From positions 1 through 49,262 of the forward strand of contig CAIXXP010000157.1 in assembly GCA_903923465.1 (NCBI GenBank): a DNA stretch of 49,262 nucleotides, written 5' to 3'. The position numbers were made by a program, and so were the translations under genes. This document shows positions 1 to 8,108 of the stretch, piece after piece (position 1 is the stretch's first letter; the number at the start of each line of letters is the position of its first letter). The notes under the pieces are model-generated. The model saw nothing but the letters and a program-made list of their open reading frames with translations. It did no database searches and was not told the origin of the DNA. This DNA comes from an uncultured Sphingomonadales bacterium (GTDB lineage Bacteria > Pseudomonadota > Alphaproteobacteria > Sphingomonadales > Sphingomonadaceae).

Positions 1-2
1 AG

Positions 3-308
3 ATCGAGGCGGCGATTCGCCTGGGCGCGCCGGTGGTGGAACTGCACACCGGCGAATATGCCCATGCGGAAGGCGAACAGGTAGCGATCGAATTGAAGCG
101 CCTGACCGACATGGCGGCGCTGGCGGCCAAGAACGGCGTGGAACCGCACGCCGGCCACGGGCTTACCTATGATAACGTGCAACCCGTCGCCGCCATCCCC
201 CACCTCGCCGAGTTGAACATCGGCCATTTCCTTATCGGCGAGGCGGTGTTCGTCGGGCTGGAGGCCGCCGTGCGGCGGATGCGCGAACTGATGGATGCGG
301 CGCGGTGA
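3..308 (+). CDS. pdxJ: Pyridoxine 5'-phosphate synthase, C-terminal part
   Basis: This is the 3' end of pdxJ; the 5' part lies outside the window. PdxJ condenses 1-deoxy-D-xylulose 5-phosphate with 3-amino-2-oxopropyl phosphate in vitamin B6 synthesis. The visible C-terminal 101 residues contain the family stretches [21 protein letters not shown] and [13 protein letters not shown], which belong to the end of the TIM barrel and its phosphate-binding loops. The stop at 306-308 overlaps the next ATG (TGATG). It heads a run of overlapping plus-strand genes. Dxs, which makes one of its substrates, begins at the other end of the window. Confidence 0.93.
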   Translation: MEAAIRLGAPVVELHTGEYAHAEGEQVAIELKRLTDMAALAAKNGVEPHAGHGLTYDNVQPVAAIPHLAELNIGHFLIGEAVFVGLEAAVRRMRELMDAAR

Positions 309-577
309 TGCGCCAGCTGATCACGTTCATGCAATTCGCAGGCATCGCGCTCGCATTCCTCGTGAGTCTTTATCTGGCATTTTATGCGGTAGTCGGCCTG
401 TGGGCGCCAAGCATGGAATGGCTGAGGATACCATTCTTGATTGCGCCAGCAGCAGTCGCCGGTTGGTGGGCGCTGTGCAGCCGAATAGGAAAGAACGGAA
501 ACCGCCCTATTGCGACGGTCATGGCACTCGCTCCGGCAACCGTTGTCATCACCTACTGTGTGGCAAAACTGACATGA
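308..577 (+). CDS. Small hypothetical membrane protein
   Basis: An 89-residue protein with three probable membrane segments (about residues 8-30, 42-58 and 66-85) and few charged residues. The ATG at 308 overlaps the pdxJ stop. Its own stop (575-577) overlaps the acpS ATG at 574. This double overlap argues that it is a real, translationally coupled gene. Its AT content is slightly higher than that of its neighbours. I do not recognise a family, and its position between pdxJ and acpS gives no functional clue. Confidence 0.6.
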   Translation: MRQLITFMQFAGIALAFLVSLYLAFYAVVGLWAPSMEWLRIPFLIAPAAVAGWWALCSRIGKNGNRPIATVMALAPATVVITYCVAKLT

Positions 578-1005
578 TCCTCGCCATCGGCTCAGACCTC
601 TGCAACATCGAGCGCATCCAGAACTCGCTCGACCGCTTTGGCGAGCGGTTCCTCAACCGCGTCTTCACGCCGGTGGAGCAGGCCAAGGCCGCCCGCCGCC
701 CCTTCACCCGCGCCGGAACCCTCGCCAAACGGTTCGCCGCCAAGGAGGCTTTCTCCAAGGCCGTCGGCACCGGCTTCAAGGCGGGCGTGTTCATGAAGGA
801 CATCGGCGTGGTGAATGCCCCCCGCGGCAGCCATAACGCCGGCGCGCCCACCCTCGCCCTCACCGGCGGCGCGGCGGCGCGGCTGGCGGCGATCACCCCG
901 GCGGGGCACGAGGCCATCGTCCATCTCACCCTCACCGACGATCACCCCTGGGCGCAGGCCTTTGTGGTGATCGAGGCGCGGCCGCTGGCCGGGGGCCCTG
1001 CGTGA
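574..1005 (+). CDS. acpS: Holo-[acyl-carrier-protein] synthase
   Basis: A 143-residue AcpS. It transfers 4'-phosphopantetheine from CoA to a serine of acyl carrier protein, activating it for fatty acid synthesis. The N-terminus [15 protein letters not shown] carries the magnesium-binding Asp8. [14 protein letters not shown] carries the second acidic ligand (Glu58) and the CoA-binding region. The start at 574 gives the normal family length; a longer reading frame opens upstream at 295 but covers the preceding gene. It overlaps the genes on both sides by four bases, consistent with one operon. Confidence 0.95.
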   Translation: MILAIGSDLCNIERIQNSLDRFGERFLNRVFTPVEQAKAARRPFTRAGTLAKRFAAKEAFSKAVGTGFKAGVFMKDIGVVNAPRGSHNAGAPTLALTGGAAARLAAITPAGHEAIVHLTLTDDHPWAQAFVVIEARPLAGGPA

Positions 1006-1883
1006 CCGAGACCCAGGACGCCGACGCCGTTTCCCGCCAAGAAGACCGTTTCGACTGGCTCGCCGAGCTGAAAGGCGTGTTGGCGATGCTGGCCCTGGTG
1101 CTGTGCTTTCACAGCTTCGTGGCCAAGCCTTTTTACATTCCCTCGGCCTCGATGGCGCCAAACCTGTGGGTGGGCGACCGGCTGGTGGTGAGCAAATACG
1201 CCTATGGCTGGAACTGGACCTCGCCCTCGTTCCACATTCTGGGCCGCGGCGATTGGCGCCTGCTGCCCAAAACGCCCGAGTATGGCGATATCGTCATCGT
1301 CGTGCCGCGCGGCACCAGCGTGGATTACATCAAGCGCGTCGTCGCCCTGCCCGGAGACCGCATCGCGGTGCGCAATGGCCAGATCGTGCTCAACGGCCGC
1401 CCGGTGCCTCAGGCGATGGAGCCGCCGGTTGATCTCCCCCTCGACGCCCTCGCCTCGGATGAAGACCCCACCCCTTGCATCGGCTATGGCTTCGAGGGGC
1501 TGCTGGCGCGCAAGCCCTCCGGCGCGATGGTGTGCCAGTTGCCGGTGCTGCGCGAGACCATGCCCAATGGCGCCAGCTATGACATCATCGAACATATGGA
1601 CCAGCCGCAGGACCACATGCGCGAAATCCAGGTGCCGGCGGGCCATGTGTTCCTGATGGGCGACAACCGCGACCATTCCGCCGACAGCCGCTTTTCGCTG
1701 GAGGACCGGGGGCTGGGCGGGCCGGTGCCGATCAGCGACATTGGCGGCAGGGCGGAATTCACCACATTCTCGCTGGATGGCACGGCCACGCACAATCCTT
1801 TGACGTGGCTGGGGGCCTTGCGCAAACATCGCGCCTGGCGCACCCTGCGCCCGCCTCTCGACCACGGCGGACCGATTCAGTGA
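1002..1883 (+). CDS. lepB: Signal peptidase I
   Basis: A 293-residue type I signal peptidase that cleaves signal peptides of exported proteins at the periplasmic face of the inner membrane. One membrane anchor lies at about residues 25-42. It is followed by YIPSASM with the catalytic Ser50, by [14 protein letters not shown] with the catalytic Lys111, and by the C-terminal [12 protein letters not shown] box. The start is a GTG at 1002 overlapping the acpS stop. The stop overlaps the next gene's GTG. In many sphingomonads lepB is followed by rnc and era; here a PerM-type permease follows instead. Confidence 0.95.
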   Translation: MTETQDADAVSRQEDRFDWLAELKGVLAMLALVLCFHSFVAKPFYIPSASMAPNLWVGDRLVVSKYAYGWNWTSPSFHILGRGDWRLLPKTPEYGDIVIVVPRGTSVDYIKRVVALPGDRIAVRNGQIVLNGRPVPQAMEPPVDLPLDALASDEDPTPCIGYGFEGLLARKPSGAMVCQLPVLRETMPNGASYDIIEHMDQPQDHMREIQVPAGHVFLMGDNRDHSADSRFSLEDRGLGGPVPISDIGGRAEFTTFSLDGTATHNPLTWLGALRKHRAWRTLRPPLDHGGPIQ

Positions 1884-3094
1884 CCAGCACCCCCGCCGAT
1901 TCAGGCCCTTCCGATCTTCCTTCCACGGAGGCGACCAGCGCCGCGCCGTCTGCCGCCAAACGCAGGCAACGGCGCGCCGGCACCAGCCCTGCCGCCACGC
2001 CGCCCGCCAACCGCGCCGGCCCTTCCGATTTCAGCGATCCCGCCGTGCGGCAAGAGGCGAAGCGCGCGTTCATCTGGCTGGGGCTGGCGGCGCTTATCGC
2101 GCTGGCGGTGGTGCTGGCCGAGCCGCTGCTGGTGGTGTTCGGCGGCATGGTATTCGGCGCGCTGGTGGATGGCGGCGCCCGGCTGCTGGGCCGGGTGCTG
2201 CCGATTGGCCGGTTGTGGCGGGTGGGCATCGTGCTGTTGCTCACGGCGGCCTTCATCGTCTGGTTTGCCGTATTTGCCGGCAGCGAGATCGCCGATCAGG
2301 CCGCCCTGCTGCCGCAAACGCTGCGCGGCCAGATGATGCATCTGGTGAAATGGCTGCAACATCATGGGCTGCTGATCAATGCCGCCTTCATCCAGCGCAT
2401 CGGCGAGCAGGCGCTGGGCGGCGTGTCGCAGATCACCGGCATGGTCGGCGGGTTCATCGGCGGCATGGCCACGATGTTCCTCATCGTCGTGCTTGGCATC
2501 TATTTCGCCATAGACCCCCACCCCTATCGCCGGGGCCTGGCCTGGATGCTGCCGCGCGAGGCACGCGGCTTCTTCGAGGACGCGCTGACCGTGATGGGCC
2601 ACTCGCTGCGCCGCCTGCTGGCCGGGCGCCTGCTGGGAATGACGCTGGAGGGGCTAACCATCGGCGTGGCGCTGGCGTTTTATGGCGTGCCGCTGGCCTC
2701 GTTGCTGGGGCTGATCGCCGGGTTGCTGGCGTTCCTGCCCAATATCGGCGCGCCGATTTCGGGGCTGCTGATGGTGCTGGTCGGCTTTTCGGGCGGCAAG
2801 AGCATGGGGCTCTATTGCATCGGCGTTTATGTGGTGGTGCAGGGCATTGATGGCAACGTGATCGTCCCGCTGGTGGCCAAGCGCGCGGCAGACCTCGCCC
2901 CGGCGCTGGTGCTGGCCATGCAGCTGATGATGGGCGCGCTGTTCGGCATTCTCGGCCTTGCGCTGGCCGATCCGCTGCTGGCGATGATCAAGGTGCTGCT
3001 GGAAAGGCTGGCCCAGCACCGCGAGGCCCGCGACCCCGCCCCGCCACCGGCGCCCGCTGGAGCAAAACCCGTTTCAGGAAAATCCGGAGAATGA
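1880..3094 (+). CDS. AI-2E (PerM) family transporter
   Basis: A 404-residue integral membrane protein of the AI-2E/PerM family. Members are proposed exporters of small molecules; the substrate cannot be told from sequence. After about 60 residues rich in Pro, Ala and Ser there are seven to eight hydrophobic segments, including the family-typical late stretch LIAGLLAFLPNIGAPISG. The GTG at 1880 overlaps the lepB stop. A frame extension to 1805 lies inside lepB and is ignored. The C-terminus ends in a short Pro/Ala tail. Confidence 0.85.
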   Translation: MTSTPADSGPSDLPSTEATSAAPSAAKRRQRRAGTSPAATPPANRAGPSDFSDPAVRQEAKRAFIWLGLAALIALAVVLAEPLLVVFGGMVFGALVDGGARLLGRVLPIGRLWRVGIVLLLTAAFIVWFAVFAGSEIADQAALLPQTLRGQMMHLVKWLQHHGLLINAAFIQRIGEQALGGVSQITGMVGGFIGGMATMFLIVVLGIYFAIDPHPYRRGLAWMLPREARGFFEDALTVMGHSLRRLLAGRLLGMTLEGLTIGVALAFYGVPLASLLGLIAGLLAFLPNIGAPISGLLMVLVGFSGGKSMGLYCIGVYVVVQGIDGNVIVPLVAKRAADLAPALVLAMQLMMGALFGILGLALADPLLAMIKVLLERLAQHREARDPAPPPAPAGAKPVSGKSGE

Positions 3095-3098
3095 CTAT

Positions 3099-4256
3099 TT
3101 GGCCCGCAAATTCCTGTATGGCATCGCCGCTGCGGTGGTGCTGGTGATCGCGTCGCTACTGGGGCTCAATTTCTGGGCAAAGGAACTGTCGAACTTCGCC
3201 TTCGTGCCCTCGGCTCGCTTTTCCGGGCTCAGCCCCCTGCCCTCGGGCGCCTATGAGGGGGCAGCCCGGTGGATCTCGCGCGGCAGCGGCGAGGCCAGCG
3301 ACCCGGCGCACTGGTTGCCGCGCGGCGCCGCAAAGGCCGAAGAGCCGATGGAAGCGGTGGTGTTCTTCGTCCACCCCACCAGCATGTATGACCGGGGCCG
3401 CTGGAACGCGAGCTCGCGTGACACCGCCGCCAATTCCCGCGCCGAGATGCTGACCCGGGGCTTTGCCAGCCCGTTCAGCGCCGCGCGCGAGCTGTGGGCC
3501 CCGCGCTATCGGCAAGCCACCGCCGGTGCCTTCCTCACCGACCGGCCCGATGCCAAGCGCGCGCTGGATGCCGCTTATGGTGATGTTCTGGCCGCCTTCG
3601 ACACCTTCATCGCCCATGCCGACCCCAAGCTGCCAATCGTGCTGGTGGGGCATAGCCAGGGCGCACTGCACCTGATGCACCTGATGCATGACCGGGTGGC
3701 CGGCACGCCGCTGGCCCCGCGCATTGCCGCCGCCTACCTCGTGGGCTGGCCGATCAGCCTCGATCACGATCTGCCGCTGATGGGCCTGCCCGCCTGCACC
3801 GCGCCCGATCAGCCGGGCTGCGTCATCAGCTGGCAGAGTTTTGCCGAGCCCGCCGACCCCTCGATGATCCGCGACGCCTATGCCAAGGCGCCGGGGCTGG
3901 ACGGCAAGAGCCGCAAGGGGAGCCCCTTCCTCTGCGTGAACCCGATCACCGGCATGCCCGGCGCAGTACCCGCGCCGCCCTCGGCCAATCTCGGCACGCT
4001 GGTGCCCGATGCCAGCCTCAGCACCGGGGCGCTGGTGCCCGGCATGGTGGGCGCCACCTGCCGCCCGGATGGCTTCCTCAGCATCGGCCAGGGGCCGCAA
4101 ATGGGGCCCTATGTGCTGCCGGGCAACAATTATCACACCTACGACATCCCCCTGTTCTGGGCGAATGTCCGGGCCGACGTGACGCGGCGGGTGGAGGCAT
4201 GGCACCAGCAGTCCCCCACCTCGAAGCATCGCGGGCGCTGGCCATGGCACCGCTGA
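3099..4256 (+). CDS. DUF3089 family alpha/beta hydrolase
   Basis: A 385-residue predicted alpha/beta hydrolase of the DUF3089 family. The N-terminus (residues 6-25) is one hydrophobic segment, a signal anchor or signal peptide. VVFFVHPTSMYD is the family hallmark, and LVGHSQGALHL is the nucleophile elbow, with Ser in GHSQG. The C-terminal NNYHTYDIPLFW probably supplies the catalytic His. The start is TTG at 3099, chosen because GGAGA at 3086-3090 lies eight bases before it and no other start is in frame nearby. It probably acts in the periplasm on an ester substrate; the substrate is unknown. Confidence 0.8.
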   Translation: MARKFLYGIAAAVVLVIASLLGLNFWAKELSNFAFVPSARFSGLSPLPSGAYEGAARWISRGSGEASDPAHWLPRGAAKAEEPMEAVVFFVHPTSMYDRGRWNASSRDTAANSRAEMLTRGFASPFSAARELWAPRYRQATAGAFLTDRPDAKRALDAAYGDVLAAFDTFIAHADPKLPIVLVGHSQGALHLMHLMHDRVAGTPLAPRIAAAYLVGWPISLDHDLPLMGLPACTAPDQPGCVISWQSFAEPADPSMIRDAYAKAPGLDGKSRKGSPFLCVNPITGMPGAVPAPPSANLGTLVPDASLSTGALVPGMVGATCRPDGFLSIGQGPQMGPYVLPGNNYHTYDIPLFWANVRADVTRRVEAWHQQSPTSKHRGRWPWHR

Positions 4257-4720
4257 TCACCACCAGCGCACGGGAATTCGCGCAAGGCCTGCCGGGAGGC
4301 GGCGGGCTGATCGGGCTGGACCTGGGCACGCAAACCATCGGCACCGCCTTTTGCGACGCGGCCTGGCGCATCGCCAGCCCGGGCAAAACCCTGAAGCGCG
4401 GCAAGTTCACCGCCGACAAGGCGCTGCTCGCCGCCCTCATCGCCGAGCGCGGGGTGAAGGGCATCGTCATCGGCCTGCCGCTGAACATGGACGGGTCGGA
4501 AGGCCCCCGTGCCCAATCCGCCCGCGCCTATGCCCGCAACCTCGGCGTGCTGGAGTTGCCCATACTGCTATGGGACGAACGCTGGAGCACCGTCAGCGCC
4601 GAACGGGGGCTGATCGACCAGGACATGAGCCGCGCCAAGCGCGCCGAGCGGATCGATTCGGCCGCGGCGGCGATTATCCTGCAGGCGGCGATTGATGCGA
4701 CGACGGGTGGGGCGTTTTAG
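4244..4720 (+). CDS. ruvX: RuvX/YqgF-type Holliday junction resolvase-like nuclease
   Basis: A 158-residue RNase H-fold protein of the YqgF/RuvX family, implicated in 16S rRNA pre-processing and possibly recombination. IGLDLGTQTIG carries the first catalytic Asp. KGIVIGLPLNMDGSEGPRAQ and LWDERWSTVSAERGL carry the other acidic positions. ERIDSAAAAIILQ is the C-terminal helix. I prefer the ATG at 4244 because it yields the usual family N-terminus; an in-frame ATG at 4199 would add 15 residues. Either start overlaps the preceding hydrolase gene. Confidence 0.88.
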   Translation: MAPLITTSAREFAQGLPGGGGLIGLDLGTQTIGTAFCDAAWRIASPGKTLKRGKFTADKALLAALIAERGVKGIVIGLPLNMDGSEGPRAQSARAYARNLGVLELPILLWDERWSTVSAERGLIDQDMSRAKRAERIDSAAAAIILQAAIDATTGGAF

Positions 4721-4738
4721 GTTTTAAGTTCAGGATAG

Positions 4739-4915
4739 AAGCGGGGGCTGGCCCCTGCACCCCTTGACGTCTCCCGGCGCGAGGTTGCGCCAATGGCACC
4801 GTCGCGCCCAACCTCACCGCGCCGCGGGCCTTAAAGCCGCTGCGCGGCAGGGCGCCACACCGAGAGTCTAGCACCGGCGCCGACAGTAATGGGGTTTGGG
4901 GCCTAAGGCCCCAAG
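4739..4915. repeat. Hairpin-ended intergenic repeat, copy A
   Basis: About 177 bp that aligns along its whole length with 16457-16638. Shared blocks include ACGTCTCCCGGCGC and CAGTAA. The left end folds as GGGGC-TG-GCCCC followed by TGCACCCC. The right end is GGGGTTTGGGGCC-TAA-GGCCCC. The two ends are therefore crude inverted copies of each other. The element fills nearly the whole gap between ruvX and the next gene, and no open frame is evident in it. A non-autonomous, REP- or MITE-like mobile repeat is the likely explanation. Confidence 0.75.
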
Positions 4916-4941
4916 TCTATTCTTCCTTCAAACAGCTGGCT

Positions 4942-5844
4942 TCACCCCACCAGTTCAGCCCGCCGCGCCTTGGCCTCGGCCGTCACCAGCCGCGCGCCGC
5001 ACCCTTCCGCCTCGCGCCACAGCGCATCGCGCGCGGCGGCATCGGGCGTCAGCGAGGCCAGTGCATCCCAGGCGTGCAGGCGCATGCGGTCGCTCGGGTG
5101 ATGGCGGGCGAAGCGGTGAGCGAGATCGCAGGCCTCGTCCCCGCCCAGCCCCACGGCGATGCGCAGAAAGGCCTCGCTGGCGCCGTGGCTGAGGATCGCG
5201 CCGATTTCGCCCTTGGCGGTGTCGATGCGGTACTGGTCGAGCCAACCTTGCGCGCCGCTGGTGTGCATGATGTTCAGCGAGACCGACAGCGCATCGGCGG
5301 GAAGCTGCGCGTGCACGTCGATATGCGCGCGGTAGAGCATGATCTTGCCCTCATCCAGCCGCTGCCGGCCGATGGGGCGCAGATCGACCTTTTCACCACG
5401 CCAGCCGACCACGTCCGCGTAATCGAACTCGTAATAATCGCTCCAATAGCCCGGACCGAAATAGCCGAGCGTGAGGAAGTTGAAATTATGGTCATGCGGC
5501 AGGCCATAGACGAAGGCATCGCTGCCGCTGGCGCGCAGCATGTGCTCATCGCGGCTGGGCCAGATATTGGCGCGCAGGAAGCAGTTTCCGGTGCTGGGGC
5601 GGGCCAGCATGATCACCTGGGGCCCATAGGAATTGTCCAGCGGATCATCGCGGTGGTGGGCCGCGAGATAGTCCACCAGTATGTCGCCGAGGAAGCTCTT
5701 GTTGTTGCCCAGCCGCCGCAGCATCAGCGCGCCATGGGCCAGACTGTCCTCGTCGTCGGGGTTAAAGCCATGGATGGCCATGGCCGAGGCGCATTCCTCC
5801 AGGCTGATCACGCCATCGTCGGCGATGTCTATTATGCGGGGCAT
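4942..5844 (-). CDS. Uncharacterised protein, possible cupin-like core plus helical-repeat tail
   Basis: A 300-residue protein of no family I recognise. The middle (about residues 70-195) is rich in aromatics and beta-strand-like. It holds a possible metal site, GLPHDHNFNF, then RAHIDVHAQLPADALSVSLNIMH, which resembles a cupin arrangement; this is inference. The C-terminal 90 residues look like paired amphipathic helices of HEAT type. Its ATG overlaps the end of the preceding minus-strand gene by 13 bases, so the two are translationally coupled. It is the last gene of a three-gene cassette headed by a 48-residue peptide. Confidence 0.7.
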   Translation of the reverse strand: MPRIIDIADDGVISLEECASAMAIHGFNPDDEDSLAHGALMLRRLGNNKSFLGDILVDYLAAHHRDDPLDNSYGPQVIMLARPSTGNCFLRANIWPSRDEHMLRASGSDAFVYGLPHDHNFNFLTLGYFGPGYWSDYYEFDYADVVGWRGEKVDLRPIGRQRLDEGKIMLYRAHIDVHAQLPADALSVSLNIMHTSGAQGWLDQYRIDTAKGEIGAILSHGASEAFLRIAVGLGGDEACDLAHRFARHHPSDRMRLHAWDALASLTPDAAARDALWREAEGCGARLVTAEAKARRAELVG

Positions 5845-6845
5845 GCGGCGGCCTCCATTTCCCCTGCCGTCTCCAGCTGCGCCAGTTGCGGCCAGCTTTC
5901 CAGCAATTGGGCGCGCAGCGCGCCGGCGGGCGCGGCCAGCGGATCATCGGCGCGGCGGGCAAGGGCGGCCAGCGCGGTATAGCCCGTGGCGGTGTCGAGC
6001 CCCAGGCACTCGCGCAGCGCCTGCCAGCGCAAGCCCGGCGAATCCGGCCCCTGCGCCATGCTGGCCAGCAGCGGAGCGGCATCGGCGCGGCCCATGCGGC
6101 CCAGCAGCGAGATCATCAGTTCGTAACGGCTCTCGGCGGGGGTGCCGGCGGCGCGGTGCAGCAGCTTGCCGCTATCCAGCGCATATTCGCGCACCGGCTC
6201 ATTCCCCTTGCAGGGCCGGTGCAGACGCAGCGTTACCAGCCGGCCGGTCACGCGGTGCAGCAGCAGTGCCTCGCGGCGGCAATCGCGCGCCATGCACACG
6301 CCGGCGTTCAGGGCGAGAGGGGTGCGCGTCAGCACCGCGTCCGCCTTCTCGACCGGCCCTTCGCCGAGGTCGCAGACGACCATTTCGGCAAGGGCATCGC
6401 CGGCCAGAACCTGCTCCCACGCCTCGCCCGGGGCATAGTTGATCGTCATGGGCGCCGGTGCGCGGGAAAGGCCGACGCCATCAATCGCCACCAGCGTCAG
6501 CGTGGCCATCCCGGCCTTGGCCACCAGCAGGGTGGAGGTGGTACCATCGGTGGAATGGCGCATCGGCACATGGCCCAGCGGATCCGCAGCGAGCTCCCCC
6601 ACCATGGCGGAGACCAGCCCGGCCACCAGTTGCCGGCCAGCCGGGTCATCGGGGGTGAACAGGGCGGCCAGCGCCGGACACAAGGCAATATCCTCGCCCT
6701 GTTCAAAGGCATGGAGATCGGCGAGAACCGCGGCGGGCTGGGGTTCAGCCCGCCAGCGATCCATCGCCGCCCCCAGCGCGGCCTGTGCGCGGCGTTGCGG
6801 CATATCGTCACCGCGAAGCGCTTCTATCTCGGGACGCAGCTGCAT
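5832..6845 (-). CDS. Uncharacterised protein of the peptide cassette, helical-repeat C-terminus
   Basis: A 337-residue protein with no recognised family. Residues 1-80 are helical, residues about 95-220 are beta-rich with TSTLLVAKAGMATLTLVAIDG, and the last 110 residues read as HEAT-like helices. Cysteines occur in GVCMARDCRREALLL and HRPCKGN. The overall plan (beta core, helical tail) parallels the downstream partner, so the two could be diverged paralogues. An excellent ribosome binding site (GAGGAGG, nine bases before the ATG) supports the start. The gene lies only 35 bp after the small peptide gene. Confidence 0.7.
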   Translation of the reverse strand: MQLRPEIEALRGDDMPQRRAQAALGAAMDRWRAEPQPAAVLADLHAFEQGEDIALCPALAALFTPDDPAGRQLVAGLVSAMVGELAADPLGHVPMRHSTDGTTSTLLVAKAGMATLTLVAIDGVGLSRAPAPMTINYAPGEAWEQVLAGDALAEMVVCDLGEGPVEKADAVLTRTPLALNAGVCMARDCRREALLLHRVTGRLVTLRLHRPCKGNEPVREYALDSGKLLHRAAGTPAESRYELMISLLGRMGRADAAPLLASMAQGPDSPGLRWQALRECLGLDTATGYTALAALARRADDPLAAPAGALRAQLLESWPQLAQLETAGEMEAAACPA

Positions 6846-6880
6846 CGTGCAACCTCCTCAGCGCAGGCCGGCAGCAAGCA

Positions 6881-7027
6881 TCAGGCGATTTCGTAGATGT
6901 AGCACATCAGGATGATGAGAATGTCGTTCGACTGGGCCTGAGGCGACTGGTGCTGATGGCTGCCGAAAACGCCGGTCAGTTCGGGCAGGTCGGGCAGGGC
7001 GGAAACGTCGATTTTGGGCAGGCTCAT
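6881..7027 (-). CDS. 48-residue peptide heading an uncharacterised cassette
   Basis: A short gene encoding 48 residues. The N-terminus is MSLPKIDVSALPDLPEL. The middle is Gln/Ser-rich (GSHQHQSPQAQSND). The hydrophobic C-terminus is ILIILMCYIYEIA. A purine-rich AAGGGGA sits eight bases before the ATG. There is no signal peptide. The layout (soluble leader-like half, distinct tail, two larger unknown proteins downstream on the same strand) resembles a modified-peptide precursor or a small structural subunit. Neither role is shown. It is too short for routine gene callers. Confidence 0.6.
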   Translation of the reverse strand: MSLPKIDVSALPDLPELTGVFGSHQHQSPQAQSNDILIILMCYIYEIA

Positions 7028-7137
7028 GGAAGATCCCCTTGTTGGCGCGAGACCATTCATCTCGCCGGGGGATGATCACGCCGAAGCGCGCGTGCCTGAA
7101 GTTAAAACCCTGTAATCAAGGGTATCTGCCGCACTCC

Positions 7138-7983
7138 TTAACTGCGCCCGGCCGGGGCGCGCAGCACGATTAACCGCCCCTTCACCACCGGAGGCGGCTG
7201 ATCCCGGTCAATCGCGATACGGGCGGCATCGGCGCGGGCGCGCGCCAGAACCTGTCCCGACACGCCGGGCTCATGCGCGATTTTGTCGGCGCCACCCAGC
7301 AGGCGCGCCTGCCGCAAGGTCAAATCCTCCGGGTCGCCGGACTGGATCCGAATCACGATGCAGGCGTCGACAGGCCCGGCATCGCCGGCGCTGTCAGGGT
7401 TTTCCAGCCACGCGGCAACCCGCGCGGCGCCATCGGTTTCGTGGTTCAAGGGATCGAGGGCACCACCCTCGCCCAGCGCCACATCCAGCGCGCGGCGGCG
7501 ATCACCGGCATCGGGAAACCGCGCGCGCAACGCCGCGCGCGCGGCGAACAGCGCCTGTGCCACCGCGCCCAGCCCGGGTGGCAGCAGGGCCTCCAGCCGT
7601 AAACGCACCGCCTTGGCCAGCCCCGCCGAGGCCCCGCCGGTGCCAATCGCCACCAGCACGGGCACGCGATCGATAATGGCCGGCGTGGTGAAATCGCATA
7701 GCTCGGGCCGATCGACCACGTTCACCAGCAACCCGGCGGCGCGCAGGGTGCCAGCATCGGCGGCGGACTGGTCGAGGCCAGGCTCGGCGCCAGCATCGGC
7801 ATGGCTGTCGTGGGCGACGAAGGCCAGCCGGGCACCCTGCGCCAGGCCCGCGGCGATATCGTCGACCACGCGTCCGCCCGCGCGTTCCACCAGCCGGCGC
7901 TTGGCCTGCGCGCCCTCGCCGGCCCCCAGCACGATAACCGTTTGCCCGGCCACGCGATGGAACAGGGGCAGCGGGAGGCTCAC
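7138..7983 (-). CDS. Siroheme synthase-like protein (precorrin-2 dehydrogenase, CysG N-terminal type)
   Basis: A 281-residue protein. The N-terminal half is the NAD-binding precorrin-2 dehydrogenase/sirohydrochlorin ferrochelatase domain: TVIVLGAGEGAQAKRRLVERAG is the Rossmann loop, and VNVVDRPELCDFTTPAIIDR and VAIGTGGASAGLAKAVR are family-typical. It makes siroheme for sulfite or nitrite reductase. The C-terminal 60 residues (SGDPEDLTLRQARLL onward) match only the start of a uroporphyrinogen methyltransferase domain, so they look like a remnant of a CysG-type fusion. The start is GTG at 7983. It is separated from lysA by a hairpin repeat. Confidence 0.85.
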   Translation of the reverse strand: MSLPLPLFHRVAGQTVIVLGAGEGAQAKRRLVERAGGRVVDDIAAGLAQGARLAFVAHDSHADAGAEPGLDQSAADAGTLRAAGLLVNVVDRPELCDFTTPAIIDRVPVLVAIGTGGASAGLAKAVRLRLEALLPPGLGAVAQALFAARAALRARFPDAGDRRRALDVALGEGGALDPLNHETDGAARVAAWLENPDSAGDAGPVDACIVIRIQSGDPEDLTLRQARLLGGADKIAHEPGVSGQVLARARADAARIAIDRDQPPPVVKGRLIVLRAPAGRS

Positions 7984-8003
7984 CGTTCAGAAGCTCTTTG
8001 CGA

Positions 8004-8107
8004 TCGCGTAATTATCGACAAAAACCGGTACCCACTTTTTGTCATCACGCCTGACCTAGGTCGCGTGATTATCGACAAAAACCGGTACCCACTTTTTGTC
8101 ATCACGC
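8004..8107. repeat. Two direct copies of a 47-bp hairpin repeat
   Basis: Two 47-bp units (8004-8050 and 8061-8107) differ at one base and are separated by ten bases. Each unit folds into a long interrupted hairpin: GCGTGAT pairs with ATCACGC, and GACAAAAA pairs with TTTTTGTC, around an ACCGGTACCCAC loop. Similar ACCGGT(T/A)CCCACTTTTT elements are common between genes in alphaproteobacteria. It lies directly after the lysA stop and may act as a transcript-end or mRNA-stabilising structure. Confidence 0.85.
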
Positions 8108-8108
8108 T

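Noticed and set aside
295..573. N-terminal extension of acpS by 93 codons
   Set aside because: The added sequence has no family match and would cover a better-supported small gene that is coupled at both ends.
3156..4250. Long minus-strand open frame of 364 codons opposite the DUF3089 hydrolase gene
   Set aside because: Its translation is low-complexity (Gly, His, Arg, Ala), it has no family features, and it mirrors a well-supported plus-strand gene. GC-rich DNA commonly produces such frames; the same applies to those opposite ilvD, argH, the monooxygenase and others.
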